Assembly (NCBI GenBank): GCA_019419455.1
Contig: DXZW01000032.1
Span: 62,001 to 126,000 of the forward strand
DNA length: 64,000 nt
Source: Collinsella sp.
GTDB taxonomy: Bacteria > Actinomycetota > Coriobacteriia > Coriobacteriales > Coriobacteriaceae
Direction of reading: 5' to 3'
Made by a program: the position numbers and the translations under genes. Under the pieces are notes generated by a model. The model did no database searches, was not told where the DNA came from, and saw only the letters and a list, made by a program, of their open reading frames with translations. Below, piece after piece: positions 51,884 to 59,856 of this stretch (position 1 is the first letter of the stretch; each line of letters opens with the position of its first letter).

Positions 51884-52733
51884 ATTTGAGTTCAACAAGG
51901 GCAAGATGGTCCCGTATCCTTCTGGCGCCATCGTTCCCGACCGCGACCTGGGCGAGCGCCCGGCACTCGAGTGCATCCACCTGGGCATTGAATTCGGCGG
52001 CCTTAAGGCAGTCGATGACTTTAGCCTGACCATCGGCAAGACTGAGATCGCCGGTCTCATCGGCCCCAACGGTGCCGGCAAGACCACGGTCTTCAACCTG
52101 CTCACCAAGGTGTACCAGCCTACGCACGGCACCATCCTGCTCGATGGTGAGGACACCTCGGGCAAGTCGGTCTACCAGGTCAACCGCATGGGTATTGCCC
52201 GTACATTCCAGAACATTCGCCTGTTCAACACCATGACGGTGGAGGATAACGTAAAGGTTGGCCTGCATAATCAGGAGCGCTACTCCGGTTTTGAGGGCGT
52301 GCTGCGCCTGCCGACGTACTGGAAGCACGAGAAGGCCGCCCATGAGCGTGCCATGGAGTTGCTGTCCATCTTTGATATGGAGCACCTGGCAAACGAGCAG
52401 GCCGGCTCGCTGCCTTATGGTGCCCAGCGTCGTCTGGAGATCGTCCGCGCGCTTGCCACCAACCCCAAGCTACTGCTGCTCGACGAGCCTGCCGCCGGCA
52501 TGAACCCGTCCGAGACCGCAGAGCTCATGGCGAACATCGTCAAGATTCGCGACACCTTCGGCATCGCCATCATGCTTATCGAGCATGATATGTCGCTCGT
52601 CATGAACATCTGCGAAGGCATCTGCGTGCTTAACTTTGGCAAGGTTATCGCCAAGGGCACAGCAGAGGAAATCCAGAACAACGACGCCGTTATCGAGGCG
52701 TATCTGGGTAAGCAGGATAAGGGGGAGAACTAA
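51873..52733 (+). CDS. livG: Branched-chain amino acid ABC transporter ATPase LivG
   Basis: 286 residues. Walker A GPNGAGKTT, LivG signature SLPYGAQRRLEIVRAL, Walker B LLLLDEPAAGMNP and H-loop IEHDMS. It has a ~40-residue N-terminal extension before the ATPase core. ATG 51873 follows AAGGAGG and overlaps livM. It powers transport with LivF. Confidence 0.94.
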   Translation: MPSKFEFNKGKMVPYPSGAIVPDRDLGERPALECIHLGIEFGGLKAVDDFSLTIGKTEIAGLIGPNGAGKTTVFNLLTKVYQPTHGTILLDGEDTSGKSVYQVNRMGIARTFQNIRLFNTMTVEDNVKVGLHNQERYSGFEGVLRLPTYWKHEKAAHERAMELLSIFDMEHLANEQAGSLPYGAQRRLEIVRALATNPKLLLLDEPAAGMNPSETAELMANIVKIRDTFGIAIMLIEHDMSLVMNICEGICVLNFGKVIAKGTAEEIQNNDAVIEAYLGKQDKGEN

Positions 52734-53447
52734 ATGGCAGAGCCGATGCTTTCCGTCTACAACATCAACGTCTGGTACGGCGCCATCCACGCCATCAAGG
52801 ACATCTCCTTTAACGTTAACGAGGGCGAGATCGTGGCCTTGATTGGTGCCAACGGTGCCGGCAAGTCCACAACGCTCAAGACCGTCTCGGGCCTGCTGCG
52901 CTCCAAGACCGGCTCCATCAAGTTTATGGGCGAGGACATTACCCATACGCCCGCTGATAAGCTGGTTGGTAAGGGCCTGGCTCAGGTTCCCGAGGGTCGT
53001 CGCGCCTTTTTGCAGATGACGGTCGAGGAGAACCTGGAGATGGGCGCCTATACACAGCCCAAGTCCACAATTGCTCCGGGCCTGGAGCGCGTCTACGAGC
53101 AGTTCCCGCGCCTGAAGGAACGTCGTCGCCAGGTCGCCGGTACCCTTTCAGGTGGCGAGCAGCAGATGCTCGTTATGGGGCGCGCCCTTATGAGTAACCC
53201 CAAACTGCTTATGCTCGACGAACCTTCCATGGGTCTGGCACCGATTCTGATCGAACAGATCTTCCAGATTGTCGAGGACCTGCACAAGGCCGGCACCACG
53301 GTGCTTCTGGTCGAGCAAAACGCGCAGATGGCGCTTTCCATCGCCACACGCGGTTACGTGCTCGAGACCGGCAAGATCACCATGACCGGCACCGGCCAAG
53401 AGCTCCTGCACGACGACAACGTCCGCAAGGCCTATCTGGGCGGCTAG
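52734..53447 (+). CDS. livF: Branched-chain amino acid ABC transporter ATPase LivF
   Basis: 237 residues. Walker A GANGAGKST, signature LSGGEQQMLVMGRAL, Walker B LLMLDEPSMGL, and H-loop residue replaced by Gln (VEQN) as is normal for LivF. The ATG adjoins the livG stop. Three bases after its stop a copy of structured repeat A begins. Confidence 0.95.
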   Translation: MAEPMLSVYNINVWYGAIHAIKDISFNVNEGEIVALIGANGAGKSTTLKTVSGLLRSKTGSIKFMGEDITHTPADKLVGKGLAQVPEGRRAFLQMTVEENLEMGAYTQPKSTIAPGLERVYEQFPRLKERRRQVAGTLSGGEQQMLVMGRALMSNPKLLMLDEPSMGLAPILIEQIFQIVEDLHKAGTTVLLVEQNAQMALSIATRGYVLETGKITMTGTGQELLHDDNVRKAYLGG

Positions 53448-53450
53448 ATA

Positions 53451-53620
53451 GTTACGGCGTTTTGCCAAACGCCGTAACCAGCCGACGCTGCAAGCCCGCC
53501 AGAGCGGCAATCTGCCTTTCAACTTCGGCGGCATGACCAGAAGGTCAATGCTGCCTTGTTTCAAGGCACCTTGCTCGCTCTGGCGGGCTTTCGCTGTCGT
53601 TGCCAAAACATCGGCGTTGT
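53451..53620 (+). repeat. Structured intergenic repeat A, copy 2
   Basis: 5' hairpin GTTACGGCGTTT (53451-53462) / AAACGCCGTAAC (53467-53478). Outer stem of 15 perfect pairs AAGCCCGCCAGAGCG (53492-53506) / CGCTCTGGCGGGCTT (53576-53590). Inner hairpin GGC-G-GCAT-GACC (53527-53538), loop AGAA, GGTC-A-ATGC-T-GCC (53543-53555), and GCCTTG-TTT-CAAGGC (53553-53567). Conserved linkers CAATCTG and TTCAACTTC sit at the same relative places as in copy 1. The inner stem sequence differs from copy 1 but still pairs around the invariant GACC-AGAA-GGTC core. It begins 3 bases after the livF stop. Confidence 0.75.
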
Positions 53621-53648
53621 GGCAGATGCCAACGACTACCCCCTTTAT

Positions 53649-53713
53649 GTTGCGATGGAATAGGGACTAAATGGGAGCCTCAGAGGCCAAAACAGTCCCT
53701 ATTCCACCGCAAC
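53649..53713. repeat. 19-bp inverted repeat upstream of cutC
   Basis: GTTGCG-A-TGGAATAGGGACT (53649-53668) and AGTCCCTATTCCA-C-CGCAAC (53694-53713) pair perfectly apart from one A/C mismatch, with a 25-base loop. It ends 58 bp before the cutC start. It contains the GGGAC word shared with other hairpins in this window. Confidence 0.65.
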
Positions 53714-53771
53714 TTCATGGGGGCGTGCGACAATGCCCATCGGAAAACGTTTGCCATCTGGGGGTCTATCT

Positions 53772-54449
53772 ATGCTGTACGAGTTTTGTGCCGAGAACTT
53801 TGAGCGGGTGCCGGCGGCTATCGATGCCGGTGCAAAGCGCATCGAGCTGTGCGACAACCTTGCCGTCGGTGGCACTACGCCCTCGGCTGGTGTTATCAGC
53901 GCTACGGTCAGCTATGCTCACGAGCATGACGCACGAGCGATGTGCATGATTCGCCCGCGTGGCGGTGACTTTCACTACAACCAGGACGAGCTGCGCATGA
54001 TGGAGATGGACTTGGGTCTTGCCGTGAGCGCCGGCGCCGATGGCTTGGTCTTTGGCTGCTGCAAGCCTTGTGCCGGCGGCTGGGCGCTCGACGAGCTTAC
54101 GTTGGGCGCCCTCGTGATGGCCGCGGGCTGCGCGACCGAGGAGTGCAAGCGCGAGTCCCTTGACATCACCTTCCACATGGCGTTTGACCAGCTCTCGCCC
54201 GAGGCTCAGCTCGATGCCGTCGACACACTCGCCGACTGCGGCATCACGCGTATCCTGACGCATGGTGGTGCTGCCGGAACGCCGATCGAGGACAATCTGG
54301 AGCACCTATCGCGTCTTGTCGAGTATGCGGGCGACCGCCTGACCATCCTTCCCGGCGGCGGCATTTCCACGGCCAACCGCGATACCGTGGCGGCGGCATT
54401 GGGCGTCTCCGAGCTCCATGGCACCAAGATCGTGCCGCTGGAGGCGTAA
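53772..54449 (+). CDS. cutC: CutC family protein
   Basis: 225 residues, a TIM-barrel protein with the CutC opening (YEFCAENFERVPAAIDAGAKR; split by family convention into IELCDNLAVGG) and a conserved RPRGGDFHY segment. CutC was linked to copper homeostasis in E. coli, but its biochemical role is unsettled. ATG 53772 follows TGGGGG. The next gene starts 3 bp downstream, so they are co-transcribed. Confidence 0.88.
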   Translation: MLYEFCAENFERVPAAIDAGAKRIELCDNLAVGGTTPSAGVISATVSYAHEHDARAMCMIRPRGGDFHYNQDELRMMEMDLGLAVSAGADGLVFGCCKPCAGGWALDELTLGALVMAAGCATEECKRESLDITFHMAFDQLSPEAQLDAVDTLADCGITRILTHGGAAGTPIEDNLEHLSRLVEYAGDRLTILPGGGISTANRDTVAAALGVSELHGTKIVPLEA

Positions 54450-54452
54450 CCC

Positions 54453-55250
54453 GTGGCGCTGGTATTTGACGCTCAGCAGGCGAGCGGCAAGCCCGACGAC
54501 AACCGGCGCCCTGGCACCGCGTGCCCCTTTTGCGATACCGAGGGACTCGCCAATATCATCCGGCGCGACGGCGACTGCATCTGGCTCGAGAATAAGTTCA
54601 AAACCCTGCGCGCCACCCGTCAAACCGTGCTGATCGAGTCAGCCGATCACGATGCCGACCTGGTGACCTATGAGCCAGATGAACTCCACCATGTGATGAG
54701 GTTTGCCCTGGATTGCTGGCAGCAGATGATCGATTCACGGCAGTATCGAAGCGTGCTCATGTACAAGAACAAGGGTCCTCTCTCGGGCGGTAGTCTCGTT
54801 CATCCGCACATGCAGATTGTGGGTTTGGAGCAGGAAGACGGCTATGCTTCGTTGACTTCCGCCAATTTCGAAGGCATCAATGTCTGGCAACAGGGGAGAA
54901 TCGCGGCCAACATCTCAACCGAACCGATCATGGGGTTCTTTGAGGTCAACGTTTCAGCCCCGCAGGGAATCGCCGCCAGCGATGACACAAGAGACCAAGC
55001 CGAGGCAGATCTCTTCGCCGATGCGATCCAGGTGGCTCTGCGCTATATCCTGAACGAGCACCACGGTGGTCGCGCAGAGTCGTACAACTTGTTCTTCTAT
55101 CACCTGGGCGGTCGGACCATTGCCAAGGCGCTGCCGCGTTGGGTGGTTTCGCCCTACTTTGTCGGCTATCGTTTGGCCCAGGTCAATGCCGAGACAACGC
55201 TCGATATCGATGCTGAGCGCTTGCGTGCGCATCTGGAAACGCTCGTATAG
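54453..55250 (+). CDS. GalT/HIT-like nucleotidyltransferase family protein (DUF4931)
   Basis: 265 residues, GTG start. CPFC (24-27) is a zinc-type Cys pair, and SGGSLVHPHMQIVG carries the H-x-H of galactose-1-phosphate uridylyltransferase/HIT enzymes. The layout fits DUF4931. A nucleotidyl transfer or hydrolase activity is likely; the substrate is unknown. It follows cutC by 3 bp. Confidence 0.8.
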   Translation: MALVFDAQQASGKPDDNRRPGTACPFCDTEGLANIIRRDGDCIWLENKFKTLRATRQTVLIESADHDADLVTYEPDELHHVMRFALDCWQQMIDSRQYRSVLMYKNKGPLSGGSLVHPHMQIVGLEQEDGYASLTSANFEGINVWQQGRIAANISTEPIMGFFEVNVSAPQGIAASDDTRDQAEADLFADAIQVALRYILNEHHGGRAESYNLFFYHLGGRTIAKALPRWVVSPYFVGYRLAQVNAETTLDIDAERLRAHLETLV

Positions 55251-55280
55251 CAAGATTAACACCCGTGTAATGCGGACAGT

Positions 55281-56279
55281 CTAGCGCGCCATGGCGTCGC
55301 GGCCGGCCTCGACACGCTTGCGCTGGGCGGCGCGCTCCTCGCCGGTCAGACGCTCAAAGAGATGCCCGATAAACGAGGCGAGTATCTGCTGAAACAGCGT
55401 TCCGCACATGACGGGAAACACGACTTCGCCTGGAAAGTACTGTGTGGCGATAACGGCGCCCGAAGAGATGTTACGCATGCCGCAGGTAAAGCACATGGTA
55501 GTCGTCTCGCTATATGGCAGATGCAGCGCACGGGCGACCAGAAAACCGACGACAAAGCCGCTGATGGCGAAGGTCAAAATAAAGAGGGCGACTTCCAGAC
55601 GCATCGCGTTCATGTGCAGGACGTACTCGCTCATGGCGGTGGAGTTGGAGGCGATAATGCCCATCATCATGAACTTGCAGGCGGGCGAGAGCGCGGGGGA
55701 GAGCTTCTCGTGTCCCCATCCACGTGTGAGCTCGTTGATCACGATGCCGAGCACGGCGGGGATGGCGATCATAAAGGCCATGTCCTGCATCATGCTCGGC
55801 ACATCGATCGAGACGGTGGCACCCAGCAAGAGCTTCAGCGTGAGCGGAATCGTCACAGGCGAGATAACCGAGGACGTCAGGATGATGGTGAGCGCGAGCG
55901 GGCCGTTGCCGCCGAACATGCTAATCCACATAAAGGCAGTGACCGCCACGGGTACGCTGTACTCGAGCACGATGCCGCAGACAAGGTTGGGATTGGAGCC
56001 AAAGAACAGCGATCCCATGGCATAGGCTGCTATGGGAATAAGCACCGCCGAGACGAGCGGCGCCAAAATCAGGTGCAGGGGACGGCGGAACACCTCAGCG
56101 ACCTGGTGGAAGGTGTTGCTGAGCGCACCTTGGAACGTCATAAAGGCGAAGAGGGCGGGAACGATGGGCTTGAGTACGCCGATCTGCTGGGGAAAGAGCA
56201 CGCCGAGCGTTACGCAAATCGGAACGATGACCTGCATATGCCCCGCGAGGAACTTTCCCAGTCCAACCCATTGCTTCAT
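55281..56279 (-). CDS. BASS family transporter (bile acid:sodium symporter-like)
   Basis: 332 residues, about ten hydrophobic helices. It has the family features FMTFQGALSNTF near the first pair of helices and CGMRNISSGAVIATQYFP at the crossover region. Members carry bile acids, pantoate or other organic anions with Na+; in a gut bacterium a bile acid role is attractive but not shown. ATG 56279 has GGGAGT 14 bp upstream; the frame runs on further. Confidence 0.82.
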   Translation of the reverse strand: MKQWVGLGKFLAGHMQVIVPICVTLGVLFPQQIGVLKPIVPALFAFMTFQGALSNTFHQVAEVFRRPLHLILAPLVSAVLIPIAAYAMGSLFFGSNPNLVCGIVLEYSVPVAVTAFMWISMFGGNGPLALTIILTSSVISPVTIPLTLKLLLGATVSIDVPSMMQDMAFMIAIPAVLGIVINELTRGWGHEKLSPALSPACKFMMMGIIASNSTAMSEYVLHMNAMRLEVALFILTFAISGFVVGFLVARALHLPYSETTTMCFTCGMRNISSGAVIATQYFPGEVVFPVMCGTLFQQILASFIGHLFERLTGEERAAQRKRVEAGRDAMAR

Positions 56280-56439
56280 ATGCCCCGTGACTCCCTTTAT
56301 CCGCGAACTCGTTTGAATGGATATGCTAGACGCTCGCATGCGTCCGTGCGTCAGAAACGCTCGATTATTTCGAGGCTATTACCGGCCTCGTTTACCGAAA
56401 CCAGGGCGTGCCGCGAGGCTCTGCGTCCGTGCCGCACGG

Positions 56440-56445
56440 TATAAT
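56440..56445 (+). promoter_or_regulatory. -10 element for recJ-recQ fusion gene
   Basis: A perfect TATAAT, about 110 bp upstream of the RecJ-RecQ start and 57 bp before a short upstream ORF. No strong -35 hexamer lies 16-18 bases ahead. Confidence 0.5.
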
Positions 56446-56501
56446 AAATCCGTTCAACAGATCTGCCTGCCGAAGCGGGCATACACAGAGGACTCATCGC
56501 T

Positions 56502-56567
56502 ATGAACCGTGAGAGGTATCGCGGCGACCTGCCCCTATCGGGGGTGGGCGCCTATGTCATCGCTTAA
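56502..56567 (+). CDS. Possible 21-codon upstream ORF overlapping the RecJ-RecQ start
   Basis: ATG 56502 has AGAGGA upstream (about 10 bases) and encodes MNRERYRGDLPL followed by SGVGAYVIA and a TAA at 56565-56567. The end overlaps the RecJ-RecQ start (ATG 56554) by 14 bases in another frame. Translation through it would load ribosomes at the main start, so it may be a coupled leader. It could equally be chance. Confidence 0.3.
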   Translation: MNRERYRGDLPLSGVGAYVIA

Positions 56568-59500
56568 GACGACGCATCGCTGGGCGGTCGCTCAGCAAAA
56601 TCCCGAGCTCGAAAAGGAGCTTTCGGCTGGTCTGGGCATACCCGGGCTGGTGGCGCGCATTATGGTTGCGCACGGCATTACATCCATCGAGGAAGGCCAG
56701 CTGTTTTTGACGCCTTCGCTCGATCGCGACTGGGCGGACCCGCTTGTTATTCCGGGCATGGCGGTCGTCGCCGACCGCGTTGAGCGTGCTATTCGCAACC
56801 ACGAGCGTATCGCCGTCTTTGGCGATTTTGACGTCGACGGCATTACGTCGACTTGTCTGTTGACCGAGGCGCTACGTTCGTTTGGCGCCAACGTCACGCC
56901 GTTTATTCCGCACCGCTTTGACGAGGGCTACGGCCTGTCGCGTGCGGCGCTCGACCGCGTCAACGAGCTTGCTCAACCCAACCTGATTGTGACCGTCGAT
57001 AACGGTATTGCTGCCAAGGAAGAGGTCTCCTACCTGGAGAGCCTGGGGATTGATTTGGTGGTCACGGACCATCACGAGCCGTCCGACCAGGTGCCGCAGG
57101 GCGTGCCCCTGACCGACCCCAAGCTCGAGGACGAGGGCCCCTCGCGCGAGCTTGCCGGTGCCGGTGTGGCGCTTAAGCTGGTACAGGTCCTGGGCGAGCG
57201 TTTGGGCAAGCCGTCGTATTGGCGTTCGCTGATAGAGGTCGCGGCGCTGGGCACCGTGTCCGACATGATGCCGCTCACGCCCGAGAATCGCGCACTGGTC
57301 GCCGAGGGCATCCAGCAGATGCGCGTGACGGCCCGCCCCGGTTATATCGCGCTTGCCGCACTTGCCAAGGCCGACCTTTCTACCATTACGGCCGACGGCC
57401 TGTCGTTTTCGCTCATCCCTCGTCTGAATGCTGCCGGCCGCATGGCTGATCCCAAGCTGGCGCTCGACCTGCTGCTTGCCCGCGACCCCATCGAAGCGAG
57501 CGCGCTTGCCGCCGAGCTCGAGGAAATCAATCGCCAACGCCGCGAGATCGAGGCCGAGCTTACGCGCGATGCCATGGCGAAGGTCGAGGAGACTTATGAC
57601 GGCGGGCGCGCGATTGTCGTGGGCGGCGAAGGTTGGCACGAGGGCGTCAAGGGCATCGTGGCGAGCCGCCTGACCAACCGTTATCACGTGCCGGCGCTGC
57701 TGTTCTCGATCGAGGACGGTATCGCTCGCGGTTCGGGTCGCTCGGTGGGCAAAGTCAACCTGTTCGACGCCGTAGAACGCTGCTCCGACCTGCTGATTCG
57801 TCGCGGCGGGCATGCCGGTGCGGTGGGCGTGACCATCGAGGCATCCAAGCTCGATGAGTTCCGCCGTCGCCTTTCGGCCGTGCTATCGGAGCTTCCTGCC
57901 GATGACTTTGAGGACACTGACGAGGTTGCCGCCACCGTTGATCTCTCCGAGCTGAATATCGAGACCATCGAGCAGATTTCCCGTCTTGAGCCGTTTGGCC
58001 AGGGCAATAAGGTGCCGCTTCTGGCCGCCGAGGGCGTGACGATGTGCGATCGCGCCGTGGTGGGCAAAACCGGCGAGCACATGCGCTTTGTGGCGACCGA
58101 TGGCGCCGCGAGCGTGCCGGCCATCATGTTCCGCGTGCCGCAGATCGATAAACTCATCAATTGCGACAGTGCCGTCGACTTGGTGTTCGAGGCCGTGGCC
58201 GAACATTGGCAGGGACGTGTGAAGCCCAAGCTCATGATTAAAGATGTCTTGGTGCGCGATACCGCGGCGCCCAATATCGACGATCCGGCATGTGAGCTTC
58301 GCCGCGGCGTGCAACCAGCGGATTCTGGCCTGCGCCTGGAGTCGCGTAAACGTGAGACGCTCGCCCAGCTTTCTTATACCGAGCTCACGCGCTCGCTTAT
58401 CCATAGCTTTATCGGCTCGAACCAGCCGCACCGCGCACAGGTCGAGGCGCTTGACGCTCTGGCCGACCACCAGAGCGTTTTGGCCGTTATGGGAACGGGT
58501 CGCGGCAAGTCGCTCATCTTTCATGTACATGCCGCACGCGAGGCGGTTCTTCGCGGGCGTGCGAGTATCTTTGTCTATCCGCTGCGCGCACTCGTTGCCG
58601 ACCAGGCCTATCACCTTTCCTCGACGATGGCCGCGCTCGGCATTGGCGTTGGCGTGCTGACCGGCGAGACCGTGGAGGCAGCGCGCGATGACGTGTTTGC
58701 CGGCCTGGCTTCGGGCCGCACCGGCATCGTTCTCACGACGCCGGAGTTCCTGTCTATCCATCGCGATCGCTTTGCACGTTCTGGACGTATTGGCTTTGTC
58801 GTTATCGATGAGGCACACCATGCCGGTCTTGCCAAAGGCGGCGACCGGAGCGCCTACCTCGACATGCCCGATATTCTCAAAGCCCTGGGCGACCCCGTTG
58901 TCATGGCGGCAACGGCTACCGCGACGGCCCCGGTCGTGGCGGAGCTTGCTCGTGTATTGCCGATTACCAGGACGGTGGTCGACGAGACCGTTCGCGAGAA
59001 CCTGCAACTCGAGGACGACCGTGACCTTGCGAGCCGCGAAAATCGCCTGGTGTCAATCGTGGCGACGGGGGAGAAGACCGTCATCTACGTCAACTCGCGC
59101 GACCAGTCCGTGGCGCTTGCCAAGACGTTGCGCAAACGCGTGCCCGACTGCGCGACCCATATTGCGTTCTATAACGCCGGGCTTGCGCGCTCCGATCGCC
59201 GCCGTGTCGAGGAAGCGTTTCGCGACGGAAGCCTCAGTTGCATCGTTTCGACCTCTGCCTTCGGTGAGGGCGTCAACCTGCCCGATATCCGTCATGTCGT
59301 GCTCTACCACATGCCGTTTGGTGCGATTGAGTTTAACCAGATGAGTGGCCGTGCCGGCCGCGATGGACAGCCCGCCGTGATTCACCTGCTCTATTCGTCG
59401 CGTGACGCTCGTATTAATGAGCGCCTGCTCGATTGTTACGCGCCCGAGCGCGATGAGCTTGTCACGCTCTATCGAGCGCTGCAGACCATGTGGCGCTCCA

Positions 59501-59841
59501 ACCGTGGCAAGACGGGGGACGATTCATTCTGCGCGAGCGATATCGACATTGCGCAGATGTGTCTTGCCATCGATGCCCGCACGCCGGTCGACGAGCGCTC
59601 GGTGGAAAGCGGCCTGGGAATCTTCGAAGAACTCGGTTTCTGCCGCGTTTCGGGGTTTGACGATACGCGTCGCATCGCGATGGCGGAAAACCCCGGTCGC
59701 GTGCAATTAAGCAGGTCAATTCGCTATTTGGAGGGCTTGCGCTCGCGCATGGAGTTCACGGCTTTTCGGAGCTGGGCACTCGATTCGTGCGCTTCTGATA
59801 TGCTAGCCAAAGTTAATCGCCCGATCGTACCGCGGGCCTAG
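56554..59841 (+). CDS. recJ: RecJ exonuclease fused to RecQ-like helicase
   Basis: 1095 residues. The N-terminal ~560 residues are a DHH-family RecJ 5'-3' single-strand exonuclease (FGDFDVDGITST about 90; VVTDHHEP about 170; LNAAGRM; GGHAGAVGVT). The C-terminal ~450 residues are an SF2 RecQ-like helicase with VMGTGRGKSLIF (about 646), DEAH (about 752), and NQMSGRAGRDGQ (about 930). RecQ unwinds DNA that RecJ degrades in end resection, so fusion of both in one chain fits a repair role. ATG 56554 follows GGGGGTGGG. It is followed 15 bp later by relA. Confidence 0.92.
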   Translation: MSSLKTTHRWAVAQQNPELEKELSAGLGIPGLVARIMVAHGITSIEEGQLFLTPSLDRDWADPLVIPGMAVVADRVERAIRNHERIAVFGDFDVDGITSTCLLTEALRSFGANVTPFIPHRFDEGYGLSRAALDRVNELAQPNLIVTVDNGIAAKEEVSYLESLGIDLVVTDHHEPSDQVPQGVPLTDPKLEDEGPSRELAGAGVALKLVQVLGERLGKPSYWRSLIEVAALGTVSDMMPLTPENRALVAEGIQQMRVTARPGYIALAALAKADLSTITADGLSFSLIPRLNAAGRMADPKLALDLLLARDPIEASALAAELEEINRQRREIEAELTRDAMAKVEETYDGGRAIVVGGEGWHEGVKGIVASRLTNRYHVPALLFSIEDGIARGSGRSVGKVNLFDAVERCSDLLIRRGGHAGAVGVTIEASKLDEFRRRLSAVLSELPADDFEDTDEVAATVDLSELNIETIEQISRLEPFGQGNKVPLLAAEGVTMCDRAVVGKTGEHMRFVATDGAASVPAIMFRVPQIDKLINCDSAVDLVFEAVAEHWQGRVKPKLMIKDVLVRDTAAPNIDDPACELRRGVQPADSGLRLESRKRETLAQLSYTELTRSLIHSFIGSNQPHRAQVEALDALADHQSVLAVMGTGRGKSLIFHVHAAREAVLRGRASIFVYPLRALVADQAYHLSSTMAALGIGVGVLTGETVEAARDDVFAGLASGRTGIVLTTPEFLSIHRDRFARSGRIGFVVIDEAHHAGLAKGGDRSAYLDMPDILKALGDPVVMAATATATAPVVAELARVLPITRTVVDETVRENLQLEDDRDLASRENRLVSIVATGEKTVIYVNSRDQSVALAKTLRKRVPDCATHIAFYNAGLARSDRRRVEEAFRDGSLSCIVSTSAFGEGVNLPDIRHVVLYHMPFGAIEFNQMSGRAGRDGQPAVIHLLYSSRDARINERLLDCYAPERDELVTLYRALQTMWRSNRGKTGDDSFCASDIDIAQMCLAIDARTPVDERSVESGLGIFEELGFCRVSGFDDTRRIAMAENPGRVQLSRSIRYLEGLRSRMEFTAFRSWALDSCASDMLAKVNRPIVPRA

Positions 59842-59856
59842 GGGAAGGGGACCTCG

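Noticed and set aside
49889..52165. 758-codon minus-strand frame opposite livHMG
   Set aside because: Antisense shadow of three conserved transporter genes; His/Asp/Gln-rich with no domain.
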